Shown one piece after another: positions 24,621 through 36,200 of a DNA stretch of 64,000 nucleotides. Source of the stretch: Linnemannia elongata (taxonomy: Eukaryota; Mortierellomycota; Mortierellomycetes; Mortierellales; Mortierellaceae); NCBI GenBank assembly GCA_036320915.1, contig JAXBDG010000003.1, positions 2,480,001-2,544,000 on the forward strand. The letters are read 5' to 3'. The position numbers and the translations under genes are program-made. The notes beneath the pieces are model-generated. The model was not told the origin of the DNA. It was given only the letters and a program-made list of their open reading frames with translations, and searched no databases. The first letter of the stretch is position 1. Every line of letters starts with the position of its first letter.

Positions 24621-25097
24621 TCCTGCCACCCAAACAGCCGATACTCATACCGTGTAACTAGAAAAAACACATAGGAACAAATGTTTTCGCAGTATTGCGG
24701 GAACTAATAGACCATCCGTGTCTGTACCATAGGCAAATAGACAGACGATCATTTTATCTCTCACAATTGACGCACCCAATCCATGTGGTGTGCCTGTGAC
24801 TTTCAATCATACTTTGGGTTCTTTGTTTCACTCTTTCTATCACACGTTGCTTCTCGTTCTGATCCCAGGCATGAAAAACGGTCTACAAAGGAAAGCATCT
24901 AACAACAACAACACAATTCCATTCGTCCGTTGGAACGATTTGGGTGTGGGATGGGCTGTTGAATCGTGTTTTTCATTCTCCCACACCGTTTGCTGATGTT
25001 CGAGGAGAATCTACCGGTGGGCTCCTGGCTTGCATGCATCGCGCTCTCTGTTTCTCCTTCTTTGTAGTTCTTGATGTTATCAAATGCGGTCGGAAGA

Positions 25098-25098
<1 letters not shown>

Positions 25099-25148
<50 letters not shown>
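25099..25148 (+). repeat. A50 homopolymer
   Basis: Fifty consecutive A, the longest homopolymer in the window, at the right edge of the block homologous to 30.6-35.25 kb. The homologous site at 35150 has only a short A run. Confidence 0.92.
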
Positions 25149-25150
<2 letters not shown>

Positions 25151-28114
25151 ATAAGCCTAGAAGCACACCAACACGGGAGGCCTGTACAGGTTTGGGGAAA
25201 GGAAGGCATGAGTCCACTAAAACAAAGTGTTCCAAAGAGGAAGGGGGGAGTAGCATTTCTCTGCCCCTGAGCCTAGAGGACAACTAACACTGCAGAACAA
25301 GCAAGACGATCATAGGAGCAATACCTACGAATAAAAAGACAGTCCTGGGTTGTTCCGTTGTGATTTAGAAGGGCCTTGGTTTAGGTATTGAGAAAGTAGA
25401 CTAAGGGAAGAGAGAAGATAGGGGCAAGGATGAGAGATGGTAGAAGAGAAGATTTGAGGAAGAGATAAAAATGGAGAGGCGTGAGAAAGAAGAAGGAAGA
25501 AAGACACAAACAGTTCCCGACTCTACTTTCCATTCTTCTTTTCTGACACCCATGCTCTGTTTGTTTTACATGGAGGGGGTGTATGCATGGCTGCATGTTA
25601 TATTGCATAAAGATCATGCTAGAGGCTGTCTCGTGCCCAAATCGATTTCTTCTGACTGCCTAGTGGCATCTACCCCGCCTGGCGCCCTGAAAAAAACGAT
25701 ACAAGAAGTAATCGCAATCTCTATCTCTATCATGGAACCAAAAAAAATCTTGACCTGTCTGACGGGAGTAGTGCTATTTGATCTTGTAACGACTTTCTGT
25801 GGAATGTCTACTATCCCTGTACATCCACTGTCAGCAATCAAAAACAGGAATGGAACAATCAAATTGAGGTGTGCGTAAACATGAGTACAGGACATGTTTG
25901 TTTTGGCGATCTCGACTCCTCTACTATACCAATCGGCCGTTTTTCTTCTTTGCTGTCTGTTTGTTTGTTTGTTTGTTTTGTTTGTTTGTTTGGTTTGTGT
26001 CTAAAAATTGATTTGTGAAATGAAATCCACCCACACATACACAACACAGAGAATGTGGTACGTGTGAGCGTAATCAACAAAGGCCTAAGAAATGTACCAA
26101 CAGATCGAGTTATGAGAAGGATTGGGGCGGAGTAAAAGAGGCAGGGAGAGAAAAGAGAAAGAGAAAGAGGAGAATGATAGGAGACAGAGGGAAATGAAAA
26201 GGGCGTGGGAGAGCTGAATTGAACACTTACACACGCTGCTCCTGGACCCAATCCAGCAACGGCACTTACAAACGTGAAAGAAGGGTAAGAGTACCAAAGA
26301 TGGTTGCCCTGAAAATCGTACAATGTGATATAGGGGAGAGAGACAGATAGAAAGAGCATAGTTCATAAGAGTAGAAAGACGGCAATGACCTAGTTCTCCA
26401 CATCTATTGTCAATGCCAGCCCTGACCATCAATTGTTCTCGTCCATATCGTTTCCATCAAGACGTCCACTACCTTGTCAATTCTCTCTCCGTCGTCGTTG
26501 CTTCGATATTTTCCCCTCGGAGTTCACTCCGATGTGGCACCCTGCTTCCTTAACTTTCTTCTCGCATCCTTCTTTTTTGTTTCTCTCAGTCTGCATATAC
26601 ATATACGCCATCGAGCCCAAACCAAGTGTGTAATAAGTAAGTGCATTTCAATCTAGCCGATTCGAAGCGCCTTGCAGAAAGCCCTTTTTCTTCTCTCTCT
26701 CAGAAAAGTGCCAGAGCGGCTTTTTTCTTCTCCAAAGTCATGTGTAGCCATGTTCTTCTCTTTCTTGTCTTTTAATTCGACGAGCCAAAAGGTTTAGTTT
26801 ACTCCCTTTTGAATTCAATTCTTTTTTTTTTTCACACAGACGGCGTGCTCTCAGAGGTACACATTAATCCGTTTTGGGGTCGACACTCCGACAGCAAGGA
26901 CAGAGAAGGGTGGTCCAACCATGCCTTACAGGACCCATTCCGGGAGTTGTTTGCTGTTTTTTTATTTTTTGTTCATTTGTTTATTTTTGTTGCTGTTGTA
27001 CAGTTGTACTGTGTGAATAATGCTCCTCTGGGAGGGAGAGGGATTTGTTTGTTTGTTTGTTTGTTTGTTTGTTTGTTTGTGTTCTAAACACACAGACGGA
27101 AGAATCGAAAACAAACAAAGACATCATAAATTCAAACGAAATGCGGGCACAACAGGCGCCCAGCAAGGTACGGATCGAGAAAAGAGGGTAGACATTGGGA
27201 GAGGAGGAAGATCCAAAGCTATCTTGAGTAGGTTGGTATCTGGTATGAAAAGAAAATGGAGGGAGGGGGGGGGTGGACAGGTTCTGTGAAGATGTCGTAG
27301 GCAGATCGGTCAAATAGTGACACTTGCAAGTTGAGCCGGATGAAATGAATGATATGAGGCGGTTCTTGTCCCACTCTCTCCGACCGAGCCCCCAATCTCG
27401 CTTCCCCAAATTCCGACCAGTCCTCATGCAAGGGAGCAAGAGCACGCGACGAGGCATCCAGGGCGCCATGGTACAGGATTGGTTAGGACTTCTGTGTTTT
27501 GTCCTCCTTGGATCTACGGCTATGATAGATCAGACCGGAGAAAGAGGGGAGAGGCGTAAGTCAAGTTCTGGACCTGTTCGTTGACCATTGAAAGAAGAGA
27601 GATAATAGAAGTACCTGCGGTTGATACGATACGGAGCGCGAAAAGGAAGAAAGACCACAAACGGCATTTAATTCCTTGCCCAAGGTTTGCAAAAGAAAAG
27701 AAAAAAATTAAAGATTGGCGCAATAATGATTTTCTGGACAAGGCAAAAGGCCAAGGGGCAAAAGTGTAATAGGCTCTGTTGGACTCTCCCTCCCTTTTCT
27801 CCCTCCATTCGCCTTTTTTTTTTTTTTTTTTTTTTCCTCTATCTCTCTACTTTTTCTTAATGTCAAATGGGTTTATTTTAGACCAAGACGAGTTAACACA
27901 GGATGACATACAAGTCGACAGCTGGAACAAGAGGGTCCAAAGGGAGAGAGTCGGTGGCTGTCCACTGCGAGCCAACAATAAATCACACTCTGGGGTGCTT
28001 ACTCTTCCGCCAATCATAATCATCCGTGACTCAATCATTCTTTAACTTTCATTTGGAAGTGTGCGCTTTGATGTGATAGAGACTGATCCCTCCGGGAAGT
28101 GTTCAACGACAATT

Positions 28115-28123
28115 CATATAAAG
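28115..28123 (+). promoter_or_regulatory. TATA box candidate of the amino-acid permease
   Basis: CATATAAAG about 235 nt before the start codon, followed by about 190 nt of nearly pure pyrimidine leader. Confidence 0.45.
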
Positions 28124-28354
28124 CAAAGCACCCTGGCCCTTATTCTTTCCCCTCTTTCCCTCCTTTTCTCTCGACTCTGTCCTGACCACCGCACCCGCCC
28201 ATACCTTCTCTTCACTTCTCTCTCTCTCTTTCCCTCTCTCTCTCTTCTCTCTCACTCCCTCCCTCCTCCTCATTTACTCTCTCCTTCTCCCACTCTCCTA
28301 CCCCGTTACTTCTCTTTCACAATTCTCCCTCCCATTCCAAACAATTATAACAAA

Positions 28355-30184
28355 ATGTCGAAGTACGAAGACGAATACGACATATCTGATAGGTACGAGA
28401 TGGACCAGATGCTGGTCGGCGGTCGCCACGGGAATTTGGCTCCCGAGCAAGAAGGTCTCAAGCGTGACCTCCGTCTCCGCCACATGGTCATGATCGCTAT
28501 CTCTGGTACCATCGGCACAGGTCTCTTCTTGACCTCCGGTTCGACCATCGCCACCGCCGGTCCCGGTGGTGCTCTTCTCGCTTATGCCCTCATTGGTCTC
28601 TGGCTCGTCTTTGTCTGCCAGGCTATCGGTGAGATCGCTACTCTCTTGCCCCTCCCTGGTGCCTTCAACGCCTGGGGTGGTCGTATCTTTGACGAGGCCA
28701 TGTCCTTTCAAATGACTGTAAGGCTCTTATCCAAGTCACCTATTTTTTCATGTCTCTTTTTGCCCATGTTCGTGTCACAACACTGCTATGCTACCATGTC
28801 CTCGACTACTAACACCGAGCTCTTCTCCCTTTCTCATCTCTTTCTCTCTTCTGTGCTTCTTTTAACATGACAAAAGTACATGTATTTCATCAACTGGGCT
28901 TTGACCATCCCTGCTGAGTTGTCTGCTTCAGCTGTTATTATCGAGTTTTGGATTGGCAAGGATTCGGCGTTCCCTTCCTGGGTCGTCCCCGTTATCATTA
29001 TTATCTTGATGGTCTTCATTAACATGGCCGGTGTCAAGACCTACGGAGAGCTCGAGTACTGGTTCTCTATTCTCAAAGTCCTCACCATCATCGTCTTCAT
29101 CGTCTGCGGTGTTCTTGTTGATGCTGGTGCTATGGGTGGTATCACCTACGGTGTCTCTAACTGGCACATCGAGGGAGCTCCCTTCAAGGGCGGCTTCATG
29201 GCCTTCCTTACCACCTTGGTCGCTGTCGGATATTCCTACGGTGGATCCGAGATGGTTGGTGTCACTGCTGCCGAGTCCCGCAACCCCCACAAACACGTCC
29301 CGCGCGCCGTCAATACAGTCTTGATCCGTATTGCCGTCTTCTACCTTGCTTCTATCTTCTTGCTCGGCATGATCGTCGCCAACAACGACCCCCAGTTGAT
29401 CAACGCTACCGGATCTGCTGCCCACGCCCCTTTCACCATTGTCTTCGTCAAGGCCGGTTTGAAGGGCGCTGCCCACTACATGAACGCCGTCGTCTTCACT
29501 TCTGTCTTCTCGGCCATCAACTCTGACTACTATATCGCCACCCGTATGTTGTTGTCGCTCTCTCGTAACGGCTGGGCCCACAAGAAGATCGGTTACACCA
29601 ACTCGCGTGGTGTTCCAGTCGTCGCTCTTGGCATCGTCACTCTCTGCTCGTGCTTGTCGTTGATCACCATCTTCGTCGGTTCTGGTGTTGTCTTCCAATG
29701 GTTCGTCTCCATCATCGGCTCCATCATCTTCCAGACCTGGATCTTGATCTTGTTCCTCCACTTCCGCTTCCGCTACTGCTGGAAGGCCAAGGGCCGTGCC
29801 GTCAGCGAACTCCCTTACATCTCCTGGGGCTACCCTTACGGTAGCATCTTGGCGACCGTTATCGGCTGCTGCTGCATTTTTGCCACCTGGTACTTGTCGG
29901 TTATCAACCCCCCTCGCCACCCCGGTGTTGATGCCACGGAGGATTTGTTGGCCATCTACCGCAAGGCGCGTGATTCGTATATCCAAGGTCTTTTGGGCGC
30001 CTGGTTCCCCTGGCTTTTGTCCGCTATCCTGTTCTTCTCGTACAAGTTCATTCGTGGTACCAAGTTGATCAAGGCTGAGGATGCCGATCTCGACACAGGT
30101 CGCTTCATCCCCTCCGATTCTGACAAGGAGGACTTGAAGCCCCACGGTCCTAAGTGGAAGCGTATCCTCAAGATGTTTGTCTAA
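28355..30184 (+). CDS. Amino-acid permease, fungal APC (YAT) family
   Basis: Two exons, 28355-28717 and 28877-30184, joined in phase 0; 556 aa. A plasma-membrane proton symporter for amino acids by family. The cytosolic N-terminus ends in GLKRDLRLRHMVMIAISGTI, then GTGLFLTSGSTIATAGPGG, the conserved first-helix motif. Later marks are GEIATLLPLPGAFNAWGGR; a GYSYGGSEMVGVTAAESRNP loop; and NSDYYIATRMLLSLSRNGWA. Twelve hydrophobic segments are expected. The C-terminal tail is charged and ends KRILKMFV. Specificity (basic, neutral or general) cannot be told. AATAAA at 30271. Strong codon bias suggests good expression, in contrast to the monooxygenases around it. A long antisense frame is a shadow. 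Confidence 0.93.
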
Positions 30185-30368
30185 AAGGACAAAATGTTCG
30201 AGGAAGCGAGCCAATAACTGCCATCCCATAATCATACCATTTACACTTGCATGCATGTACATACCATAGAATAAAAATAATAATTCCTCTACTTCTCATC
30301 TCATTTTTATCTTCTCAGTCATTCATTCTCTTACGATTCGTGCTTTTGCAGTGTCAGTTTCTCTTTTC

Positions 30369-30395
30369 TTTTTTTTTTTTTTTTTTTTTTTTTTT
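30369..30395 (+). repeat. T27 homopolymer
   Basis: Twenty-seven consecutive T downstream of the permease poly(A) signal. Confidence 0.9.
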
Positions 30396-30585
30396 GTCAG
30401 CTAGTCTAGCCATTAAATCGGGCCAAGGTTGTTGACTTTTTTTTCTTAGAAACGACTAATAGCTGTGGATATGAGGAATCTGCTCATGTACTTGGGAACC
30501 AAGGTGCAATGTGAGCTGGTAGAGAAAATGACCAAAGAAGTTGATATGGCATTGATGATACTCTTGCTGATTATATATTTACCTC

Positions 30586-30915
30586 GTCGTACATGCCTAA
30601 TAACAGCCCATCGGATGACAACGCGGGGTAATATTCATTTGCTGGCACGTTTTCCACACCACTTCCGCCAACCTTCTCTCTCCTTTCCACTTCGTCTCTT
30701 TCACCCTTTTTTCGCTCATTCACCCTCGGTCACTTCTCCATTCTTTTTGCTAATCACTTTTTCCTGCCTTCCATTCACCATCCTCGAGAACACCACCCTT
30801 CCCTCCTTTACCTCTGCATCTCCTACATCTCCTCCACTGTGTCATTCACTTTCCTTTATATTCTCCACCATGTCGCAATCACTACCTTTAACAATTAACA
30901 CCTCTCTTTTTTGAA
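30586..30915 (+). pseudogene. Remnant of monooxygenase B: promoter, leader and first codons only
   Basis: The stretch from catgcctaataacagccca through the CT-rich leader to ctccaccatgtcgcaatcac aligns with 14014-14340, the promoter and start of gene B. Start codon and the first few codons (MSQSLPLT) are kept, then the frame reaches a stop at once. Homology resumes at about 30945 with sequence that lies downstream of B (about 17211). The whole B body, about 2.9 kb, is missing. Confidence 0.85.
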
Positions 30916-32117
30916 TTTTTTATAACGCGCTGTCATTCGCAAACATTCATCAATGCAGCTAAATTGCGACTATGCAAACAGTGGCAGCGACAACTTGTAC
31001 CGAAAGAGTAGGGAGGCCTTTACGTTTCTGAGAAGTACCAACATCTGCGCAGCAAATCCCCCTTCCATCTGACGAGATTGTCTTCTGGCATTGAGAGCAA
31101 AACAAACAAATGATTAAACAAACAGTTGACTTGGAGGCGAAGTGCGTGATGTCGTTCCCCTCTCGTTGTCAATGAGCCCTTACCCATATTGTGTATACTT
31201 TATATCTTGGCTCAGTTTTTGTACAGCCTTTGATCACACTTTGCAATGCATATTTTCTCCTTCCCCCCCCCTCTTCCTTTCCCCTTCCATGCCATCTCTT
31301 CCTTTCCCCCTCCATACCATCTCTTCCTTTTCTCTTTCAACTTGACCCTCTTTTCGCAGCGCCGTTTGGCCATAGCCAAGGACACCACGAGCACGAGAGT
31401 GGGAGAAACAGCAAGTGAAAGAAAGAAAGAGAGAAATAGCAGAAAAAAGAGGGACCATCCCATGTACCCCAGATCCGTCCTTGCTATTTTGGTCTGTGCC
31501 TCTCGAGTGTCAGCACAACCCCCTTTACATGTCGGACCGGAAATAATTAAGGACACCACTTCTTTTAGTTCCTCCACCGGGCTGTTATTTAGGATGGTGC
31601 CTTAAGTACATTGTAACCCAAGCATGGGTCGACTCCTATTCACCATGCCACTATGCCCTCTCCCTTCCTTTTTATCCTATATCTTTTTCTCGGACCGAGT
31701 CCACTCTTAGACGACAACACAAGAAATAAATAAAAAATCGGTCGGTCACAATCACACATGTACGTGCATGAAATAAGCACCCCTTTGAAGGTTAGAGGAG
31801 GTGTCCTCCCCATGCAAGATAGATAATCGCCTTTCAGAATGGATAAATGCAACCGTTAGCGCAATTTGCAGTTCTCTCTCTGTCTTTGCCTCCATTTTCC
31901 TTGCACACCTTCTCTCTCTTGTTGCAACTCTGTTTTGGTTGCGCAACCATTGAGCTCATCCCTTTTTTTGGGCGCACTGGGTACCGTACTCTTTCCTGTG
32001 CCATCTCATGCAACCCATTCAGAACACAAATGCAATCTGGGTCTTGTTTTTGCGCTGTTCCTGCCAATGCTGCTCCTAATCATCGGCTCCCAACCTAGTG
32101 CAACTTTTCCTCCTCCA

Positions 32118-32139
32118 CCCCCCCCCCCCCCCCCCCCCC
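32118..32139 (+). repeat. C22 run in the C' promoter
   Basis: Twenty-two C in place of a five-C stretch at the homologous site ahead of C (about 18907). It ends 18 nt before the TATA element of C'. Confidence 0.9.
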
Positions 32140-32157
32140 AAACAAGAAAAGGGGACA

Positions 32158-32166
32158 TATAATAAA
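32158..32166 (+). promoter_or_regulatory. TATA element of monooxygenase C'
   Basis: TATAATAAA, 118 nt before the start codon at 32276; homologous to TATAAA ahead of C. Confidence 0.45.
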
Positions 32167-32275
32167 CCCCCTTCCTCTCATTTACATCCTTTGCTTTTCT
32201 ATTCTTCCACGTTACTTCTCAACCCTTGCACTCGATTTCTTCCACCCTATTCACAAAGAAATCAATCTTTACACA

Positions 32276-34574
32276 ATGGAAATCAATCCTGCTCTCGCAA
32301 ACATCCAGAGGCCCAACCTGGCACCCAAGATCCCCTCTGTTATCATTGTTGGAGGAGGAATCGCAGGCATGATTCTTGCTCTGGCCCTCGAAAAGTCCAA
32401 GCTTTCCTATGAGATCTTTGAACGAGCCTCAGAGGTCAAGGCCCTTGGTAAGTGAAATACTGAAAAATAAGGATTGTCGATGCTATCCACCCGTCTGCAT
32501 GGAGGCAATTTACGACCCCCTATTGACCGCCCCTTTTCTAACATGTCTTTGTTGATTTCTTGCTGGTACTTCAAGGCTCAGCGCTGTATTTCAATGCATC
32601 AACAGCAGCGTTGTTTAAGCAGCTGGGTATCTATGAGGACATGAGGAACATCGGCAAAGACACCATCTGCATTCAGATTGCCAATGAGCAGCGTGAGGTG
32701 AACTATAAAATGGACTTTACAAACCAGCTTGAGATGTATGTGTGCCTCGTTTGGTTTGTCGTTGTTTCATTCACGTCAATGCAGGTCTAGTTGTGGTCAC
32801 AAAGTGCCGTGCTATAACATCGTTCACCTATGTTTCTTCTTTCGCACCCTTTGGTATCCCCCATAGGTTTGGTTCCACAGGCTATATTGTCGCACGACCA
32901 ATGCTCTACGATATCCTCCGCAGCAAGGTCCCATCGGAGCGTTTCCACATGAACAAGAAAATCCTCTCGCTCCAACAAGGAGGCAACGGCGCTCTTATCC
33001 GCTGCAGTGATGGCTCAACGATCGAAGGAGATATCATCGTGGGTGCTGATGGTGCTTACAGTGCCGTCCGCCAGAACATGTATGCCCAGCTCAAGAAGAA
33101 CAAGAAGCTGCCTGCCTCTGACGATGTCGACCTGCCCTTTAGTACCGTCTGTCTGGTTGGTCAAACTCGTCCTCTGAACCCTGAGGAATACCCCAACCTG
33201 AAGCTAGAAGACTGCCAATTTATGCGAACCTTGGGCGATAACAAGCCATATTCTGTACGGTTGTGTTTTTATTGTTCATTTTTCGGATCTAGAGAATGTC
33301 GATTACTGTTCTGACTCCCCCCCCTTCTTCTTCATATATCTTGACCTTTTTCACCCCATTGCTACCGGAACACAGTGGACTTACTTCACAACCAAGCAGT
33401 CAACAATCGCCTGGATGATCATTCTTTATCTTGACGATACCACTCGTCAAGAACACGACCCTTTCAGAAACTCTGAATGGGGCCCTGAAGCCGCTAATGC
33501 AATGTGCGAGAAGGTCCGCCACTTCCCCATCATCACCGGAAGCGAGCGACCATGGACTCTGGGCGATTTGATCGACAACACCCCCAAGGAGTTGATTTCC
33601 AAAGTCCTCTTGGAGGAAAAGGTGTTTGATACATGGTACAGCGGCCGTGCCGTGCTTATTGGTGATGGTACGTTGGGAGCCCTTCACTTTGGGCCTTTTT
33701 TCTGCATTTTAGTCTTTTAAAGTACAACTGGTTGCTTATTCACGAACTATTGGGGAAGAAGCACCATGTCGATGAATGTTTTTACTCTGTATTCTTTTCG
33801 AAGAGCCTCCGATGAGCGATGGTTAATCTTGCTTTGCCTTTTTCCTTCCATCTCATCTTAACGCGATTTTCTTGCAACTTTGCAGCATGCCACAAGGTAA
33901 GAAAACAGAATCTTTAAGATGATATGGCGAAAGAAGCGCAAGAGGGAAAAGGAACTACAGGGCAATCAGAGGAAGTCATCTCGAAACACTGACTCTGGAT
34001 TATCTCTACATATTAGTTCAATCCTGCAGGAGGTGCTGGAGCCAACAATGCGATCCATGACGCTGTGGCCCTTGCGAACCGACTCCAAGCACTTCCGGAC
34101 CAGCCTTCGGTCGAAGATATCGAGAGGGCATTCAAGTTGTATAAGAAGGAGCGGTTCCCAAAGGTGCAGAAGGCCTTCATCTCAAGTTTGGCGCTCAAGG
34201 CCATGGTCGAGCAGGTACATATCCCCTTCATACCCTTCTCGTCGACGTCTACCAAACATTTTTCGTACGGATCACTCACTCAGCCATTGATCTTTTTCTT
34301 ATTGTGCAACCGTGCATAGAACATGAAGGGAGCCCTGATGAGGTATATGTCCAAGAACATGCCTATGTGGCTCAACAGAAAGATGTTGATCCGTATGATA
34401 TCCTACCAGCCTCAACTTTCGTATGTTGACTTGGTCCCTAATGAGGGCACCGTTCGTCCAGCACACCAGCAGAGTTTGGCGGATGCTATGAAGAAGGCAA
34501 AGAAGGACAAGCTTAAACAGGAGAGGGCAGAAGCTAAGGCTAAGGCACTTTCTGCCAAAGGTCCATCCCCATAA
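32276..34574 (+). CDS. FAD-dependent monooxygenase, paralogue C' (recent copy of C)
   Basis: Seven exons: 32276-32447, 32576-32735, 32867-33254, 33376-33667, 33886-33896, 34017-34214, 34320-34574; 491 aa, the same exon lengths as C. All motifs are intact (GGGIAGM, GADGAYSAVR, LIGDACHK, FNPAGGAGANN). Identity to C is patchy: exon 1 and intron 1 nearly identical, exon 2 and intron 2 more diverged, about 310 bp of exon 3 identical, introns 3 and 4 clearly diverged, exon 7 and about 370 bp of 3' flank almost identical. Amino-acid differences cluster in exon 2, the start of exon 3 and the end of exon 6, where substrate or cap contacts could differ. AATAAA at 34711. Confidence 0.9.
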
Positions 34575-34928
34575 CAGAACCGCAGCAGTAGCAGCAGCAG
34601 GAGTAGCAGGAGTAGCAGCAGGATGTCACCACGATCTAAAAAGGAGAAAGAGAAGGAGGATGGGTGGAAGTTTTGGGCAGGGGAGGTATGGAAGGTTCTC
34701 TGGGTGCGTGAATAAATGCTGTTATCAGTCCACAAGATCATTGACGAAGAGGAAGATTTTTTTTCTTTGGTAGGATCTTGCTCGATGTGCTTGATTGACA
34801 TGCGCCATTGTATTTTCTGCGCTCGCAAGTGTGGACGAGAGTTTTGTACGACTGTTCGGATAACAACTGCATGGCAACAGCGAAGCAAAACAGGGACAGG
34901 AAAAGAGTCTGACACTTGTTCGGAGTAA

Positions 34929-36200
34929 AAAAGAAGGGAGAAAGAGTGTTTTTTCGTTCACTCGTACTTTCGCGTGTTTTCCCTAATATTCGATTCCCTT
35001 TCTTCCTTCCACAGTGACATCCTTCTTTTTATTCTGCTTCCCTCTTCATTTCTTTTTTTGTCTGTTCACACCTTCGCAGTTCCTTCCTCTAATATTATAC
35101 ATACAGTCTCTTCCTCTCCATCCACACATTCCTCGTAATAAAGGAAGACCAAAAAAATATAAGCCTAGAAGCATGCCAAGACGGATCTCAAGGAAATTGG
35201 AGTTGTGTCGTCTTATCAGGCCCGTGCAGGTCTGGGGAAATGACGAAGGGAAGGTTCTCTAGAACAGAGTGTGAGAATGAGGGATGGTAATTAAGGTTTT
35301 TCACTTCCACTATTCTCCATTGCCTGCTAAATGGAACATTGCAGAAGGGGTAGACTGTCTACACTGCCTCATCTCTTTTTTCATCTCTTCTCTCTTGGCT
35401 ACACCGAGACATGGTAATCATACCGTTGGGTTTACATTGGCACAGAGAGGAGGAAGAAGGAGAATGCCAGTGATTATAGCTTCCATTTCTTTGTTTTGTG
35501 TAATATGAGTAAATGTAAGCAAACCTAACATACGACAAATAACACTATGGCTTATGGTAATTTATTCTTCGAAATGGATTTACGATTGGATTGGACGTAC
35601 ATTGATGTGTACATCACACACGAAGGCTAGACTCCTCCCCCATCCTTCTTGTCCTTTCCTATATCTAAAGGGGCAGCTGAAAACGTCGATTGTCTGTCCT
35701 CATTTTGTTTGTTATCGATATAAACAACGGGTGGGAAAAAACGCTCTCACATAACTTCTCATTTCAGTGCCTGTTGTGTTCCTCCCAGCGTGTGCAACAC
35801 ACACACACAGAGAGAGTGAGAGAGAGAGTGAGAGAGAGGGGGGGAAGCCAGGCGGCGGCTGTGGATTTCCTTGGACTAGACCAATATTCGGCTTCAACAG
35901 GAGGGCATGTTATTCGGTTGATGGTTGTCGATGATGACAATGCGCGTATCTAATGATGTCTTTATATTGCTGTTAGCCTTTTTGCTTTTTACTGCTATTT
36001 TTTTCTTTGCCATAGTCCCCGTCTGCTTCCCTCACTTTTTTCTGCCCTCATCATCCCCATCCCTTCCTCCATCTCGCAATCTCCATCACTTTTTTTGTTT
36101 TTTCATTCTTTCCTCCCTTCAACCGTCAACCTCACTTCCTCCTGCACAAACTAGTCGAGCCCCCTCCCCTCTTTAACGACAACAACAACAAAAACAAAAA
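34929..36200. other. Intergenic, with remnant of the pseudogene D promoter and D 3' flank
   Basis: 34929-35140 aligns with the D promoter (21740-21956), up to cctcgtaat where D has its start codon; here the ATG reads ATA. It then jumps at about 35155 to sequence found after D (from 25149). The rest has a CA/GA microsatellite (about 35799-35840) and the CT-rich leader of E. No gene seen. Confidence 0.75.

Larger units (their letters stand above)
24621..28354. other. 3.7-kb intergenic region upstream of the permease
   Basis: No gene supported on either strand. It holds an A50 run (25099-25148), followed by sequence (25149 to about 25240, gaataagcctagaagcac) that is homologous to 35155-35270 and marks the right edge of the duplicated block. 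Two (TTTG)n tracts lie at about 25955-25997 and 27043-27081, a T22 run at 27814-27835, and a CT-rich leader at about 28140-28330. Confidence 0.55.
30945..32275. repeat. Second copy of the B-to-C intergenic region and C promoter
   Basis: Aligns with about 17211-19049. Shared landmarks include gtggcagcgacaacttgt, gccgtttggccatagcca and aacccaagcat(a/g)ggtcgactc. The homologue lacks about 400 bp with the 51-bp direct repeat. Divergence here is clearly greater than in the 3' flank of C/C'. Confidence 0.85.

Noticed and set aside
25859..27469. Minus-strand frames of 115-166 codons around the (TTTG)n tracts
   Set aside because: They read through simple repeats (NKQTNKQTNK) with no domain; treated as chance frames.
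28928..30262. 444-codon minus-strand frame opposite the permease
   Set aside because: Shadow of a strongly codon-biased gene; composition is Asp/Val/Gly-rich as expected from antisense of that bias, and no motif is present.
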